DNA from: Mariniflexile maritimum
GTDB lineage: Bacteria; Bacteroidota; Bacteroidia; Flavobacteriales; Flavobacteriaceae
Reading direction: 5' to 3'
Length of the DNA: 64,000 nucleotides
Assembly (NCBI RefSeq): GCF_009746565.1
Contig: NZ_WRPN01000001.1
Location: 1-64,000, forward strand
The notes below the pieces were generated by a model that did no database searches, had not been told where the DNA came from, and saw nothing but the letters and a program-made list of their open reading frames with translations. Numbering within the stretch: the stretch's first letter is position 1; each line of letters starts with the position of its first letter. Positions 25,394 to 36,403 of this stretch are shown here, one piece after another. The translations under genes and the position numbers were made by a program.

Positions 25394-27256
25394 ATGGCTG
25401 AAATAACCAATTACACCGAGGATAATATACGTTCACTAGACTGGAAAGAGCATATCCGTATGCGTCCGGGAATGTATATTGGTAAATTGGGTGATGGTTC
25501 TTCGCCAGATGACGGTATTTACATTCTGCTTAAGGAGGTGCTGGACAACTCTATTGACGAATACGTGATGGGAGCAGGCAAAACCATTGAAATAGCCATT
25601 CAGGGCAATAAAGTGTCCGTACGCGATTATGGGCGCGGGATTCCGTTGGGAAAGGTGGTCGATGTGGTCTCTAAAATGAATACCGGCGGTAAGTACGATT
25701 CCAAGGCCTTTAAAAAATCGGTCGGGTTAAATGGGGTAGGCACCAAGGCCGTAAACGCACTGTCGTCGTTTTTTAGGGTCGAATCCAACCGCGACAATAA
25801 ATCCGCTTCCGCAGAATTTGAACAGGGCAATCTCATCAACCAGGAATTATTGGATGATACCACCCGCCGTAAAGGAACAAAAGTGTCGTTTGTACCCGAT
25901 GACACCATTTTTAAAAACTATAAGTACCGCAACGAGTACATCGTAAAAATGCTTAAAAACTATGTGTACCTAAACCCTGGGCTAACCATAGTTTTTAACG
26001 GTGAAAAATATTTTAGCGAACACGGACTAAAGGATTTGTTGTCTGAAAACATCAACGAATCCGACAGGCTTTACCCCATAATCCATTTACGGGGCGATGA
26101 TATTGAAGTAGCTCTAACCCACAGTAAAACCCAGTACAGCGAGGAATACCATTCGTTTGTAAACGGACAGAATACAACCCAGGGCGGCACGCATTTAAAC
26201 GCTTTTAGGGAGGCTTTTGTAAAAACCATTCGCGAGTTTTATGGTAAAAACTACGATGCCTCCGATGTGCGCAAATCGGTTGTAAGTGCCATTGCCATTA
26301 AAGTTATGGAGCCTGTTTTTGAAAGTCAGACCAAAACCAAATTGGGTTCAACCGATATGGGTGGCGACTTACCAACCGTAAGAACCTATATCCAGGACTT
26401 CCTAAAAACGCATTTAGACAACTATTTACATAAAAACCCCGAAGCAGCCGAAAAAATCCAGCGCAAGATCCTTCAAGCCGAACGCGAGCGAAAAGAACTT
26501 TCGGGCATCCGCAAATTGGCAAAAGACCGTGCCAAATCGGCCAGTCTTCACAATAAAAAACTCCGCGACTGCCGGGTGCATTTCGGCGATACCAAAAATG
26601 AGCGCAATTTAGAATCTACCTTGTTCATAACCGAGGGCGATTCGGCTTCCGGAAGCATTACCAAATCGCGCGATGTAAACACCCAAGCCGTTTTCAGCTT
26701 AAAAGGAAAACCCTTAAACTGCTACGGTTTGAGCAAAAAAATAGTTTATGAGAACGAAGAGTTCAACCTTTTGCAAGCGGCCTTAAACATTGAGGAATCC
26801 TTAGAGGATTTACGTTATAACAACGTGGTTATCGCTACCGATGCCGATGTGGACGGCATGCACATACGCTTGTTGCTCATTACATTTTTTCTGCAGTTTT
26901 TCCCCGAAGTTATCAAGGAGCGGCATTTGTACATTCTACAAACACCCTTGTTCCGCGTACGCAATAAAAAGGAAACCATTTATTGCTATTCAGAGGAAGA
27001 ACGTAAAAATGCCATTGAAAAACTAAAACCAAAACCAGAAATAACACGTTTTAAAGGGCTTGGTGAAATTTCGCCCGATGAATTCAAGCATTTTATTGGC
27101 GAAAATATCCGTTTGGACCCCGTTATGCTTGACGAAAATATGTCCATTGAAAATTTGTTGGAATTCTATATGGGAAAAAACACACCAACCCGTCAGGAAT
27201 TCATCATAGATAACTTAAAGGTGGAACTGGATTTGATTGAAGAAGAAAAATTATAA
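25394..27256 (+). CDS. parE: DNA topoisomerase IV subunit B
   Basis: The ATPase subunit of the type IIA topoisomerase that separates replicated chromosomes. The 620 residues are complete: GHKL ATPase motifs [20 protein letters not shown] and [30 protein letters not shown], and TOPRIM motifs [13 protein letters not shown] and [15 protein letters not shown]. The length and the adjacent parC-type gene argue for topoisomerase IV rather than gyrase. A 44-residue basic ORF lies between it and parC, and all three are probably co-transcribed. Confidence 0.95.
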   Translation: MAEITNYTEDNIRSLDWKEHIRMRPGMYIGKLGDGSSPDDGIYILLKEVLDNSIDEYVMGAGKTIEIAIQGNKVSVRDYGRGIPLGKVVDVVSKMNTGGKYDSKAFKKSVGLNGVGTKAVNALSSFFRVESNRDNKSASAEFEQGNLINQELLDDTTRRKGTKVSFVPDDTIFKNYKYRNEYIVKMLKNYVYLNPGLTIVFNGEKYFSEHGLKDLLSENINESDRLYPIIHLRGDDIEVALTHSKTQYSEEYHSFVNGQNTTQGGTHLNAFREAFVKTIREFYGKNYDASDVRKSVVSAIAIKVMEPVFESQTKTKLGSTDMGGDLPTVRTYIQDFLKTHLDNYLHKNPEAAEKIQRKILQAERERKELSGIRKLAKDRAKSASLHNKKLRDCRVHFGDTKNERNLESTLFITEGDSASGSITKSRDVNTQAVFSLKGKPLNCYGLSKKIVYENEEFNLLQAALNIEESLEDLRYNNVVIATDADVDGMHIRLLLITFFLQFFPEVIKERHLYILQTPLFRVRNKKETIYCYSEEERKNAIEKLKPKPEITRFKGLGEISPDEFKHFIGENIRLDPVMLDENMSIENLLEFYMGKNTPTRQEFIIDNLKVELDLIEEEKL

Positions 27257-27306
27257 TAAAACCGGCTTATTATTATTTCAAAATAAACGAAACTAAATAC
27301 TATGTT

Positions 27307-27441
27307 ATGCTATACAATAAAGACAAAAAGGTAAAGCGCAGTTACGCATTTTTATTAGAGCCCAAAAGCAACGAGCATTTGAAAAAAAATCAAAAAAAAG
27401 GGCAACACATTATTACCAAGCTTCAAAAAAAACAAAAGTAA
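27307..27441 (+). CDS. Small very basic ORF between parE and parC
   Basis: A 44-residue frame, with ATG at 27307 and TAA at 27439-27441, only 3 bases before the parC ATG. It contains 13 lysines and 1 arginine and reads MLYNKDKKVKRSYAFLLEPK, followed by a lysine- and glutamine-rich tail. No family is recognised. The tight fit between parE and parC suggests translation coupling to parC, and the charge suggests nucleic-acid contact, but both are inference. It could also be a leader peptide or chance; conservation at the same place in related genomes would decide. Confidence 0.5.
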   Translation: MLYNKDKKVKRSYAFLLEPKSNEHLKKNQKKGQHIITKLQKKQK

Positions 27442-27444
27442 TTG

Positions 27445-30099
27445 ATGATTGAGGAAGACGACGAATTAATTAACAACCCAGACGAGCCCAAAGAAACCAT
27501 AACCCGCATTACGGGCATGTACAAAGAGTGGTTTTTAGATTATGCATCGTATGTAATCTTAGAACGTGCCGTACCTGCCATTGAAGATGGTTTTAAACCC
27601 GTGCAGCGCCGTATCATGCATTCCATGAAGGATTTAGATGATGGGCGTTACAACAAAGTGGCAAACATAGTGGGGCATACCATGCAATACCATCCGCATG
27701 GCGATGCCAGTATTGCCGATGCCATGGTTCAGATAGGACAAAAGGATCTGTTGATTGATACCCAAGGCAACTGGGGAAATATTTTAACGGGCGATAGCGC
27801 CGCTGCATCGCGTTATATTGAAGCGCGCCTGTCCAAATTTGCCTTGGATGTGGTGTATAACCCTAAAATTACCGAGTGGCAAGCAAGTTACGATGGCCGC
27901 CGTAAAGAGCCTGTAAATTTGCCCGTTATGTTCCCGCTGTTGTTGGCACAAGGTGGCGAAGGCATTGCCGTAGGGCTTTCAACAAAAATTTTGCCCCATA
28001 ATTTTATTGAACTTATCGACGCTTCCATCAAGCACCTACAAGGCAAACGCTTTCTTATTTTACCCGATTTTCCAACCGCGGGAATTGCCGATTTTTCAAA
28101 CTATAATGATGGCCTGCGTGGTGGGCGCGTGCGTATTCGTGCCAGAATTTCGCAATTGGATAAAAATACACTGGTAATTACCGAAATTCCTTTTGGAACC
28201 ACCACCTCATCCCTTATCGATTCTATTTTGAAGGCCAACGAAAAAGGCAAAATCAAGATTAAAAAAATAGAGGATAACACCGCCGCTGAAGTTGAGATTT
28301 TAGTGCACTTGCCACCCGGGTTATCGCCCGATAAAACCATCGATGCGCTGTATGCTTTTACAAGCTGCGAGTCGTCGGTATCGCCATTAGGTTGTGTTAT
28401 TGAAGACAACAAACCACTCTTTATTGGTGTTACCGAAATGCTGCGGCGTTCAACCGATAACACCGTGCAGCTTTTAAAACAGGAATTGGAAATCCGTTTG
28501 GATGAATTTGAGGAACAATGGCATTTTGCATCCTTGGAACGTATTTTTATTGAAAACAGGATTTATCGCGATATAGAAGAAGAAGAAACCTGGGAAGGCG
28601 TTATCAGTGCAATTGACAACGGATTGAAACCTCATATCAAACACTTAAAACGTGCCATTACCGTTGAAGATATTGAACGATTAACGGAAATAAAAATAAA
28701 GCGCATTTCAAAATTCGACATTGATAAAGCACAACAAAAAATAGAGGCCCTTGAAGAACAAATAGCCGAAATTAAACACCATCTGGCAAACCTTATTGAT
28801 TACGCCATCGCTTATTTTACCCGACTAAAAAAAGAGTACGGGGCAGGTCGCGAGCGCAAAACCGAAATTAGAACCTTTGATGATGTGGACGCTACGAAAG
28901 TGGTTATTAGAAACACCAAACTATACGTGAATAGGGAGGAAGGTTTTGTGGGCACCTCCTTGAAAAAGGATGAATATGTTTGCGATTGTAGCGATATCGA
29001 CGACATTATCGTGTTTACCCGAGAAGGTAAAATGATGGTAACAAAAGTAGATGCCAAAACCTTTATAGGCAAGGACATTATTAACGTTGAGGTATTCGAT
29101 AAAAAAGATAACCGCACCATTTACAACATGATTTATCGTGATGGAAAAAGTGGCCCGTCCTATATCAAGCGCTTTGCGGTTACCGGTATTACCCGCGATA
29201 AAGAATACGATTTAACCAATGGAAATAAAAACTCAACGGTACTGTATTTTTCAGCAAACCCAAATGGGGAGGCCGAAGTGGTAACCATATTGCTGCGTCA
29301 AGCTGGAAGCATCAAAAAATTAAAATGGGACATTGATTTTGCCGACATCATCATTAAAGGAAGAAACTCCAAAGGGAATTTGGTCACCAAATATTCCATT
29401 AAAAAGGTTGAGCTTAAAGAAAAAGGGATTTCAACCTTAAAACCCAGAAAAATTTGGTTTGATGAAGCGGTTCAACGCCTAAATGTTGATGGCAGGGGTG
29501 AATTATTGGGTGAATTTAGGGGCGAGGACAGGCTGTTGATTATTAACCAAAAAGGCATCGTAAAAACCATAATTCCAGAAGTGACCGCTCATTTTGATAG
29601 CGATATGATTGTAATGGAAAAATGGATTCCCAAAAAACCCATTTCAGCTATTTACTTTGATGGCGAAAAGGAACGCTATTTTGTAAAGCGTTTTTTAGTT
29701 GAAAACGAAAATAAGGAAGAGTGCTTTATTACCAACCATGAAAAATCGCATTTGGAAATTATTTCGACCGATTGGATACCTACCGCCGAAATTGAATTCA
29801 CAAAAGAACGTGGTAAGGAACGCAAGGAAAATGTAATAATCAACCTGGAAGCGTTTATAGCCGTAAAAGGCATCAATGCTTTAGGAAACCAATTAACGAA
29901 GGAAAAAGTCAATCAAATTAGCCTATTGGAACCCTTGCCCTATGAAGCGCCCGAGGAAGTGCATGCCGACGAGCTGGAAGTGGTTGACGAAGAGGACGTT
30001 TCATTGGAAACCGAAAAAAAAATGGACACCAATGAGCAAACTTCCGAAGATATGGACACTGATAAACTAGACGACAAAGGACAGACGAAGTTGTTTTAG
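27445..30099 (+). CDS. parC: DNA topoisomerase IV subunit A
   Basis: The DNA-cleaving subunit of topoisomerase IV. The 884 residues start at the ATG 27445 (a TTG one codon earlier is less likely). The catalytic tyrosine is about residue 124 in AAASRYIEARLSKFALDVVY, preceded by KPVQRRIMHSMKDLDDG and VGHTMQYHPHGDASIADAMV. The C-terminal half is a beta-propeller-like region without the GyrA box, supporting ParC over GyrA. The last 60 residues form a highly acidic tail rich in Glu and Asp (VVDEEDVSLETEKKMDTNEQ), a likely disordered extension. Confidence 0.95.
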   Translation: MIEEDDELINNPDEPKETITRITGMYKEWFLDYASYVILERAVPAIEDGFKPVQRRIMHSMKDLDDGRYNKVANIVGHTMQYHPHGDASIADAMVQIGQKDLLIDTQGNWGNILTGDSAAASRYIEARLSKFALDVVYNPKITEWQASYDGRRKEPVNLPVMFPLLLAQGGEGIAVGLSTKILPHNFIELIDASIKHLQGKRFLILPDFPTAGIADFSNYNDGLRGGRVRIRARISQLDKNTLVITEIPFGTTTSSLIDSILKANEKGKIKIKKIEDNTAAEVEILVHLPPGLSPDKTIDALYAFTSCESSVSPLGCVIEDNKPLFIGVTEMLRRSTDNTVQLLKQELEIRLDEFEEQWHFASLERIFIENRIYRDIEEEETWEGVISAIDNGLKPHIKHLKRAITVEDIERLTEIKIKRISKFDIDKAQQKIEALEEQIAEIKHHLANLIDYAIAYFTRLKKEYGAGRERKTEIRTFDDVDATKVVIRNTKLYVNREEGFVGTSLKKDEYVCDCSDIDDIIVFTREGKMMVTKVDAKTFIGKDIINVEVFDKKDNRTIYNMIYRDGKSGPSYIKRFAVTGITRDKEYDLTNGNKNSTVLYFSANPNGEAEVVTILLRQAGSIKKLKWDIDFADIIIKGRNSKGNLVTKYSIKKVELKEKGISTLKPRKIWFDEAVQRLNVDGRGELLGEFRGEDRLLIINQKGIVKTIIPEVTAHFDSDMIVMEKWIPKKPISAIYFDGEKERYFVKRFLVENENKEECFITNHEKSHLEIISTDWIPTAEIEFTKERGKERKENVIINLEAFIAVKGINALGNQLTKEKVNQISLLEPLPYEAPEEVHADELEVVDEEDVSLETEKKMDTNEQTSEDMDTDKLDDKGQTKLF

Positions 30100-30152
30100 A
30101 TGATTACTCTAGTAAATGCGCTTAAATAGTTGTAACAGCCTAATTTAGAGCT

Positions 30153-31412
30153 TTACGTTCGTTGCAATTGTTTGCGTATTTTATCGATGGCCGATTCGAT
30201 GGATTTTTCAGGTTCAATAATATTGTATTCGCCCCAAAATGCTGGATCGGAAAATCCGGAAGCTTCATCTGCCAAAATCGTGGTAGGTTTTAATATGTTT
30301 TCTTTAGGTTGTACCAGTTTGGGGTCCATGAGCTGCCAATCGGTAATGGCCATTTCACTATTTAAACTATAAATACTGTTAAACAACTTTCCTTCCCAAT
30401 TTACCTTAAAGGTTAATAAAATATTACTGTAAGCGAAATGCCACTTGCCATTTTGGGTGCGGTAATTAACCCTATAGGTTGCTTGGGTAGGGTACACCTC
30501 TGCTTTTTTTGGTTTTTTGCGCACGTACATTTGGCTTGCCAGCACCCTGTTTTCAACATTTAAGCTATAAACGGCATTGGTTAAGGCCAAAGTTTCGGCA
30601 TCTATGTATAATTTCCCAAAATATAAAGGTTCTTTAATGGTTGGTTTTTGTTTGAAATTAATAACGTAAACTTTGTTTGCGTTTATTTGTGTGGATGCAT
30701 CAAAACTAAAATCGTACAAAGGTAAATCCTCATCGGTAAAAATATATTCCGGATATTTTATGATATCGGTGTATAAGTTACCAAATGGGCCACCTTGAAG
30801 TTTTAGTGCCAACGTATCCAATCTGGTATAATTGGTGCTTTTTCGTGCCTTAATAAGGGCTATGGCATCATCTTTTAAATTATTGTAGGGTTGCTTGTGT
30901 ATGTGCACAACAGCTTCGGATAATGAAGCATTTTTCCGCCTTTTTTTTATGGTTTCCCTATAAAACGCGGTCATTAAAGCGGTGTTCGGGTTGTACATGC
31001 TGCTTTTTTTGCTCAAAGTTTCATGAACCAAGGCTCGGGCATCTTTAAACGTTTTAATTTCAACTACATTCAATTCTGTAATAGCAGGTTTTAGGGTTAT
31101 TTTTGTATAATCGTCCAGGTCTAAAATTTTCGTCTCTTTTTTTTGATAGCCTAAGTTGGAAATGATGATGGACTTAGTAACGAGCGAATCCGGCACTTTC
31201 AAAACAAATTCGCCATCCGAATTGGTAATGGTGCTAATATTTGATCCTGATATCAAAATATCAGTAAAAACAAGTGCTTCTTTCGAGCTTTCATCTATAA
31301 TTTTTCCCTTTATTTCTTTAAATGCGCCCATAATTTGCGCCTGTACAGAATGTATGCCGAATACAAAGAGAACGTGGATGAGCACAATTAATAGTAATTT
31401 TTTTGTTTTCAT
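30153..31412 (-). CDS. Secreted CarboxypepD_reg-like surface protein
   Basis: A 419-residue protein with a signal peptide (KKLLLIVLIHVLFVFGIHSV, cleaved after VQA). Next comes a carboxypeptidase D regulatory-like beta-sandwich (IKGKIIDESSKEALVFTDIL, then SNLGYQKKETKI), the fold that opens many Bacteroidota outer-membrane proteins. The rest, about residues 125-400, is a predicted beta-rich domain (TAFYRETIKKRRKNASLSEA, VYVINFKQKP, LYIDAETLALTNAVYSLNVE), reminiscent of the DUF5686-type group but without its long barrel. Probably periplasmic or outer-membrane. It faces parC tail to tail and has its own promoter. Confidence 0.75.
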   Translation of the reverse strand: MKTKKLLLIVLIHVLFVFGIHSVQAQIMGAFKEIKGKIIDESSKEALVFTDILISGSNISTITNSDGEFVLKVPDSLVTKSIIISNLGYQKKETKILDLDDYTKITLKPAITELNVVEIKTFKDARALVHETLSKKSSMYNPNTALMTAFYRETIKKRRKNASLSEAVVHIHKQPYNNLKDDAIALIKARKSTNYTRLDTLALKLQGGPFGNLYTDIIKYPEYIFTDEDLPLYDFSFDASTQINANKVYVINFKQKPTIKEPLYFGKLYIDAETLALTNAVYSLNVENRVLASQMYVRKKPKKAEVYPTQATYRVNYRTQNGKWHFAYSNILLTFKVNWEGKLFNSIYSLNSEMAITDWQLMDPKLVQPKENILKPTTILADEASGFSDPAFWGEYNIIEPEKSIESAIDKIRKQLQRT

Positions 31413-31450
31413 AACATAAGGGAACTAAATGTTTGACAGCCTTTAAGTTA

Positions 31451-31458
31451 CAAAATTA
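31451..31458 (-). promoter_or_regulatory. Promoter -7 box of the CarboxypepD_reg gene
   Basis: TAATTTTG on the minus strand, 38 bases before the ATG at 31412. Confidence 0.45.
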
Positions 31459-31596
31459 GCACATAAGTTAACTATAATTAAATGTTAATTTTTCATTCGT
31501 TATTTTAAAAATTTATACTACAAATCTTATCGATTTTTTTAGACTTTAAAAACAGATAACTGTATATTTACATTTTAATTTGTTATAGTTTTTTTT

Positions 31597-33189
31597 ATGC
31601 CTAAAGATTATATTCCGTTTAATAAAACCGGCTATTTTTCTCCTATTGTTTGTGATTATCTGGATGAAAAACTTGGGTTGCGTCCCTATTATAATCGCTA
31701 TCCCAAGCTTCAAAATTTTGAAAAACAGCTACAAACTAAACGGTCGTGTTTTAGCAATTGGTCCAGAACCATTTTGGGGCAAAGCCTGGAAAAGCAATAC
31801 CGAAATATAAAAACTTCAAAAGAAACCCTTAAGAATATTGATTATTTATATTACGATACTACATTTACGGTTACCACGGGCCATCAATTAAATTTGTTTA
31901 CAGGGCCCTTGTACTTTCTGTATAAAATAGTATCGACCATCAACCTTTCAAAAGCACTTAAAGCAAAATATCCGCGATATAATTTTGTGCCCATTTACTG
32001 GATGGCTACCGAAGACCATGATTTTGATGAAATAAACCATTTTAATTTTAAAGGAAAAAAAATACAATGGAATAAAAAAACCTCTGGTGCGGTTGGTAAA
32101 ATAGCAACCGAAGGTTTAGAAGCGGTCTTTAACTTGTTTTCCAAAGAATTAGGAAGCAATTTGAATGCCGAAACCTTAAAATCACTTTTTAAAAATGCCT
32201 ATTTAAAGCATGATAATTTAGCAGATGCCACCCGTTTTTTGGTGAACGAACTGTTTAAACCTTACGGCTTGGTAATTATTGATGGAGATGAACAGGTACT
32301 AAAAAAGCATTTCATCCCTTTTATTGCCGACGATATTTTAAACCAAACGGCCCATAAATGCATCACCAAAACCAATGAAGGCCTATCTAGGCAATATGGC
32401 ATACAGGCCAACCCACGCGAGATAAATTTTTTCTATTTAACCGATTCCGTGCGCGAACGTATTGTTTTTGAGGATGGTAAGTATAAGGTTCTAAACACCA
32501 ACATTGTGTGGGAGGAAGGCGAGATTGGAAAAGAAATTTTGGAATTTCCAGAACGTTTTAGTCCAAACGTGATTACGCGCCCCCTTTACCAAGAAGTTGT
32601 GCTGCCCAATCTGTGCTATATTGGCGGCGGCGGCGAGTTGGCCTATTGGTTCCAGTTGAAAGATAATTTTGAAAAAGCCGAAGAGCCTTTCCCTATGTTG
32701 ATGTTGCGCAATTCGGTGCTTATTCAATCTGAAAACCAATCGGAAAAACTTCGGAAGCTAAACATTTCAAACGAAGATATTTTTTTAAAGCGCGCTAGTT
32801 TCATCAATAAAAAAGTAAGGGAAATTTCAAACATCGAAATCGATTTTTCATCCCAAAAAGAAGCTCTAAAAAAGCAGTTTGACGGTTTGTACCAACTTGC
32901 GGCTCAAACCGATAAATCATTTTTAGGTGCTGTAAAGGCGCAAGAAGCAAAGCAACTAAAAGGTTTGGACGCCTTGGAAAAGCGATTGTTAAAGGCCCAA
33001 AAAAGAAAACTTTCAGAAGAAGTATCCAGAATGATTGCGCTTCAAAACGAATTATTTCCAAATGAAGGTTTGCAAGAGCGTAACACCAATTTTTCTGAGT
33101 TATATCTGGAATATGGCGATGCCTTGATTCCAAAACTGATTGAAAATTTAGACCCATTCCAAAGTGAGTTCCTTATTTTAAAATTATAG
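31597..33189 (+). CDS. bshC: Bacillithiol biosynthesis cysteine-adding enzyme
   Basis: BshC adds cysteine to glucosaminyl-malate, the last step in making the thiol bacillithiol. The 530-residue length fits. Recognisable segments are FTVTTGHQLNLFTGPLYFLY, PIYWMATEDHDFDEINHFNF and ITRPLYQEVVLPNLCYIGGG, a Rossmann-type core, followed by a long coiled coil (about residues 400-475, rich in Lys, Glu and Leu). bshA and bshB are not in the window. It is 4 bases upstream of a PLP-dependent decarboxylase gene, probably in one operon. Confidence 0.93.
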   Translation: MPKDYIPFNKTGYFSPIVCDYLDEKLGLRPYYNRYPKLQNFEKQLQTKRSCFSNWSRTILGQSLEKQYRNIKTSKETLKNIDYLYYDTTFTVTTGHQLNLFTGPLYFLYKIVSTINLSKALKAKYPRYNFVPIYWMATEDHDFDEINHFNFKGKKIQWNKKTSGAVGKIATEGLEAVFNLFSKELGSNLNAETLKSLFKNAYLKHDNLADATRFLVNELFKPYGLVIIDGDEQVLKKHFIPFIADDILNQTAHKCITKTNEGLSRQYGIQANPREINFFYLTDSVRERIVFEDGKYKVLNTNIVWEEGEIGKEILEFPERFSPNVITRPLYQEVVLPNLCYIGGGGELAYWFQLKDNFEKAEEPFPMLMLRNSVLIQSENQSEKLRKLNISNEDIFLKRASFINKKVREISNIEIDFSSQKEALKKQFDGLYQLAAQTDKSFLGAVKAQEAKQLKGLDALEKRLLKAQKRKLSEEVSRMIALQNELFPNEGLQERNTNFSELYLEYGDALIPKLIENLDPFQSEFLILKL

Positions 33190-33193
33190 ATTT

Positions 33194-34564
33194 ATGCACA
33201 AAGCAGACATCCAATTGGTTGAAATGTCTATGGATATCATGAAATATGTTATCGATAGATTGTCGTCAAAAAAACATAAAATAGGGAAGCCTAAAAGTGA
33301 AAAGGAACTGAAGGCCTTGGTAGGCGAGACCATAACCGAAAAAGGCATAGGAGGCGAGTTTGCCTTTAACCTTTGGAAAAAACACCTTATGAAAGCCAAT
33401 GTATCGATAGACCATCCGCGGCATTTGGCTTTTGTGCCCGCATCGCCAACAAGAGCCGCCATTATGTTCGATTTGGTTACATCGGCATCAAGCATACACG
33501 GTGCTTATTGGATGGAAGGTGCCGGCGGTATTTTTTGTGAAAATGAAGCCATGAGATGGATTGTGTCCCTAACAGGCCTGCCAGAAGGTGCTTTTGGGGT
33601 TTTTACCAGCGGTGGTACAGCAGCTAACCTGTCGGCTATGGTAACGGCTCGCGAGCATTGGCGCGAAAACCACATTTATCAAGCTGAAAAAGGGCTTATT
33701 ATTACCTCAATTGGCGCCCATTCTTCCATAAAGGCCATGGCCAAGGTTATTGATGTGGATGTGCTATTGGTGGATACGGAAGACAAATTATTGGGTCCTG
33801 CATTGCAAAAAACCATTGCTAGTTTAGAAGCGAGCCAACGGAAACGCTTATTTGCGGTTGTGGCTACTGGAGGCACAACAAATGCGGGTATTATAGACGA
33901 TTTGCTTGGGATTGCTGAAGTATGCAAAAAAGAAAACCTGTGGTTTCATGTTGATGCCGCTTATGGGGGTGGCGCTTTGGTTGCCAATTCGGTGCGTCAC
34001 TTGTTCGATGGCATTGAAAAGGCCGATAGCATCACCATCGACCCGCATAAATGGATGTTTTCACCTTACGATTGTGGGGCGGTTATTTATAAAAACCCAG
34101 ATTTGGCCCGAAAAGCGCATGCCCAAGAAGGTTCGTACCTCGATATTTTTAAAGACGAAAGTGCCCTTGGCTTTAATCCATCCGACTATCAAATACAGTT
34201 AACCCGTCGTGTTCGTGGGTTGCCTTTATGGTTTTCATTGGCCATGCACGGTACAAAACGCTATAAGCAAGCCGTGGAACGTGGTTTGGAATTAGCGCAA
34301 ATTGCAGGAAAGTTAATTGAGGAAACGCCCCATGTGGAATTGGTTAGAGCCCCTAGTTTATCGTGCGTATTATACCGACGAATAGGTTGGAAACCAGAAG
34401 ATTATACACATTGGACGCATGAAAACCATTTAAAGGGATTCGCTTTGGTAACCCCAACCAAATGGAAAACAGGTAACACGTTTGAAACTGTTTCGCGGTT
34501 TTGCTTCATCAACCCAGACACTACCAAAAAAGACATTCAAATGATTTTAAATTCCATGCGCTAA
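33194..34564 (+). CDS. PLP-dependent group II amino acid decarboxylase
   Basis: A 456-residue cytoplasmic enzyme of the glutamate/aromatic-amino-acid decarboxylase fold. The PLP lysine is about residue 286 in SITIDPHKWMFSPYDCGAVI. VFTSGGTAANLSAMVTAREH and LWFHVDAAYGGGALV bind the cofactor phosphate and pyridine nitrogen. The substrate (aspartate, 2,4-diaminobutyrate, tyrosine and others are used by relatives) cannot be read from sequence. It follows bshC by 4 bases. In the bacillithiol context a role in cysteine or aspartate metabolism is possible but unproven. Confidence 0.88.
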   Translation: MHKADIQLVEMSMDIMKYVIDRLSSKKHKIGKPKSEKELKALVGETITEKGIGGEFAFNLWKKHLMKANVSIDHPRHLAFVPASPTRAAIMFDLVTSASSIHGAYWMEGAGGIFCENEAMRWIVSLTGLPEGAFGVFTSGGTAANLSAMVTAREHWRENHIYQAEKGLIITSIGAHSSIKAMAKVIDVDVLLVDTEDKLLGPALQKTIASLEASQRKRLFAVVATGGTTNAGIIDDLLGIAEVCKKENLWFHVDAAYGGGALVANSVRHLFDGIEKADSITIDPHKWMFSPYDCGAVIYKNPDLARKAHAQEGSYLDIFKDESALGFNPSDYQIQLTRRVRGLPLWFSLAMHGTKRYKQAVERGLELAQIAGKLIEETPHVELVRAPSLSCVLYRRIGWKPEDYTHWTHENHLKGFALVTPTKWKTGNTFETVSRFCFINPDTTKKDIQMILNSMR

Positions 34565-34615
34565 AAATTAATTAAAAAATTGTAGAGCGTAATTCGTCAA
34601 TCAAAAATCAATTCC

Positions 34616-34623
34616 TATTTTTG
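34616..34623 (+). promoter_or_regulatory. Promoter -7 box at the start of guaA
   Basis: TATTTTTG, ending 3 bases before the guaA ATG at 34627. If used, transcription would begin at or just past the start codon; alternatively an upstream promoter serves guaA. Confidence 0.4.
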
Positions 34624-34626
34624 CGC

Positions 34627-36162
34627 ATGCAACATGACAAGGTACTTATTTTAGACTTCGGATCGCAATACACACAGCTTATTGCACGTCGGGTTAGGGA
34701 ACTCAACATTTATTCCGAAATTCATCCATTCAACAAAATTCCAACAAATTTACAGGAGTACAAAGCCGTAATTCTTTCGGGAAGTCCCTTTTCCGTTAGG
34801 GGCAATGAGGCCTTGCACCCAGATTTAAGCCAAATTCGCGGTAAAAAACCACTATTGGCAGTATGTTACGGTGCCCAATATTTGGCGCATTTTTTTGGGG
34901 GCAATGTGGCACCATCCAATACACGCGAGTATGGTCGAGCCAATTTATCGTTCATCAAAAAAAATGAACCTTTCTTTGCGCATGTCCATACCGGGAGCCA
35001 AGTCTGGATGAGCCATAGCGATACCATTAAAAATTTACCAACAAACGGCGTTTTGATAGCAAGTACGCACGATGTTGAAAATGCCGCATATCGAATTGAC
35101 GGAGAAGAAACCTATGCCATTCAGTTTCATCCAGAAGTTTATCATTCAACCGACGGAAAACAAATTTTGGAAAACTTTTTGGTAAGTATAGCAGGCCTTC
35201 ACCAAGATTGGACACCCGATTCGTTTATTGAGGAAACCGTTGCCGCCATTCAAGAAAAAGTAGGAAACGATAAAGTGGTTTTGGGCTTATCGGGCGGAGT
35301 GGATTCTACCGTTGCCGCCGTACTTTTAAATAAAGCCATTGGTAAAAACCTGTACTGTATTTTTGTGAACAATGGGCTGCTTCGTAAAAACGAATTTCAA
35401 AATGTTTTGAACCAATATAAAGGTATGGGACTGAATGTGAAAGGCGTTGATGCATCACAACGGTTTATGGATGCTTTAAAAGGTATTGAAGACCCAGAAT
35501 TAAAGCGTAAAGCCATTGGAAATGCCTTTATTGAAGTTTTTGATGATGAAGCCCACAAACTAACCGATGTAAAATGGTTGGCACAAGGTACCATTTATCC
35601 CGATGTGATTGAAAGTGTCTCGGCAACTGGTGGGCCATCGGCAACTATAAAAAGTCATCATAACGTGGGTGGGTTGCCCGATTTTATGAAACTTAAAATT
35701 GTAGAACCCCTGCGTGCCATTTTTAAAGATGAAGTACGTCGCGTAGGTGCCACTTTGGGCATAGACCCCGAACTTTTGGGGCGCCATCCATTTCCTGGGC
35801 CTGGGCTAGGGATTCGTATTTTGGGCGATATTACGCCCGAAAAAGTGCGTATTCTACAAGAAGTAGATGCCATTTTTATTGATGGGTTGAAGGCATGGGG
35901 CTTGTACGACAAAGTTTGGCAAGCAGGCGCCATGTTGTTGCCCGTAAACAGTGTGGGCGTTATGGGCGATGAGCGTACTTACGAAAAATGTGTAGCACTA
36001 AGAGCCGTGGAAAGTACCGATGGCATGACGGCCGATTGGGTAAATTTACCTTACGGATTTCTGCAAAAAACATCAAACGACATTATCAATAAAGTAAAAG
36101 GCGTTAATAGGGTGGTGTACGACATCAGTTCAAAACCCCCGGCAACCATTGAGTGGGAATAA
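34627..36162 (+). CDS. guaA: GMP synthase (glutamine-hydrolysing)
   Basis: GuaA aminates XMP to GMP using glutamine and ATP. The protein has 511 residues from the ATG at 34627; a TTG two codons earlier lies within the promoter box. The class I glutaminase triad is visible: Cys80 in [17 protein letters not shown], and His and Glu in [11 protein letters not shown]. The ATP-pyrophosphatase P-loop is [14 protein letters not shown], followed by the dimerisation domain with [15 protein letters not shown] and the C-terminal KPPATIEWE. It stands alone, about 60 bases after the decarboxylase. Confidence 0.97.
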   Translation: MQHDKVLILDFGSQYTQLIARRVRELNIYSEIHPFNKIPTNLQEYKAVILSGSPFSVRGNEALHPDLSQIRGKKPLLAVCYGAQYLAHFFGGNVAPSNTREYGRANLSFIKKNEPFFAHVHTGSQVWMSHSDTIKNLPTNGVLIASTHDVENAAYRIDGEETYAIQFHPEVYHSTDGKQILENFLVSIAGLHQDWTPDSFIEETVAAIQEKVGNDKVVLGLSGGVDSTVAAVLLNKAIGKNLYCIFVNNGLLRKNEFQNVLNQYKGMGLNVKGVDASQRFMDALKGIEDPELKRKAIGNAFIEVFDDEAHKLTDVKWLAQGTIYPDVIESVSATGGPSATIKSHHNVGGLPDFMKLKIVEPLRAIFKDEVRRVGATLGIDPELLGRHPFPGPGLGIRILGDITPEKVRILQEVDAIFIDGLKAWGLYDKVWQAGAMLLPVNSVGVMGDERTYEKCVALRAVESTDGMTADWVNLPYGFLQKTSNDIINKVKGVNRVVYDISSKPPATIEWE

Positions 36163-36403
36163 CGTCCTGCCTTGGTTGCCACTCCATAAAAAACCAGACA
36201 GAAATCTCAGGATAACCAGTTTTATGCCCGAGAACCGTCCATAAGCACGAATCTATTTTTAATGCCCTACTTTTATTTTGGCACAAAACATGCTTTGTTA
36301 CTACTGAATTTATTTTAAGACAACCGTCCTTAACATAAAAAATAACGTATATCAATTAAAATTAGTGGTGTTTTATTATATTTATCCATTACAAATCAAC
36401 AAC

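Noticed and set aside
25394-30099. DNA gyrase (gyrB-gyrA) instead of topoisomerase IV
   Set aside because: The subunit A lacks a GyrA box in its C-terminal domain, and the two genes sit together as parE-parC usually do in this group.
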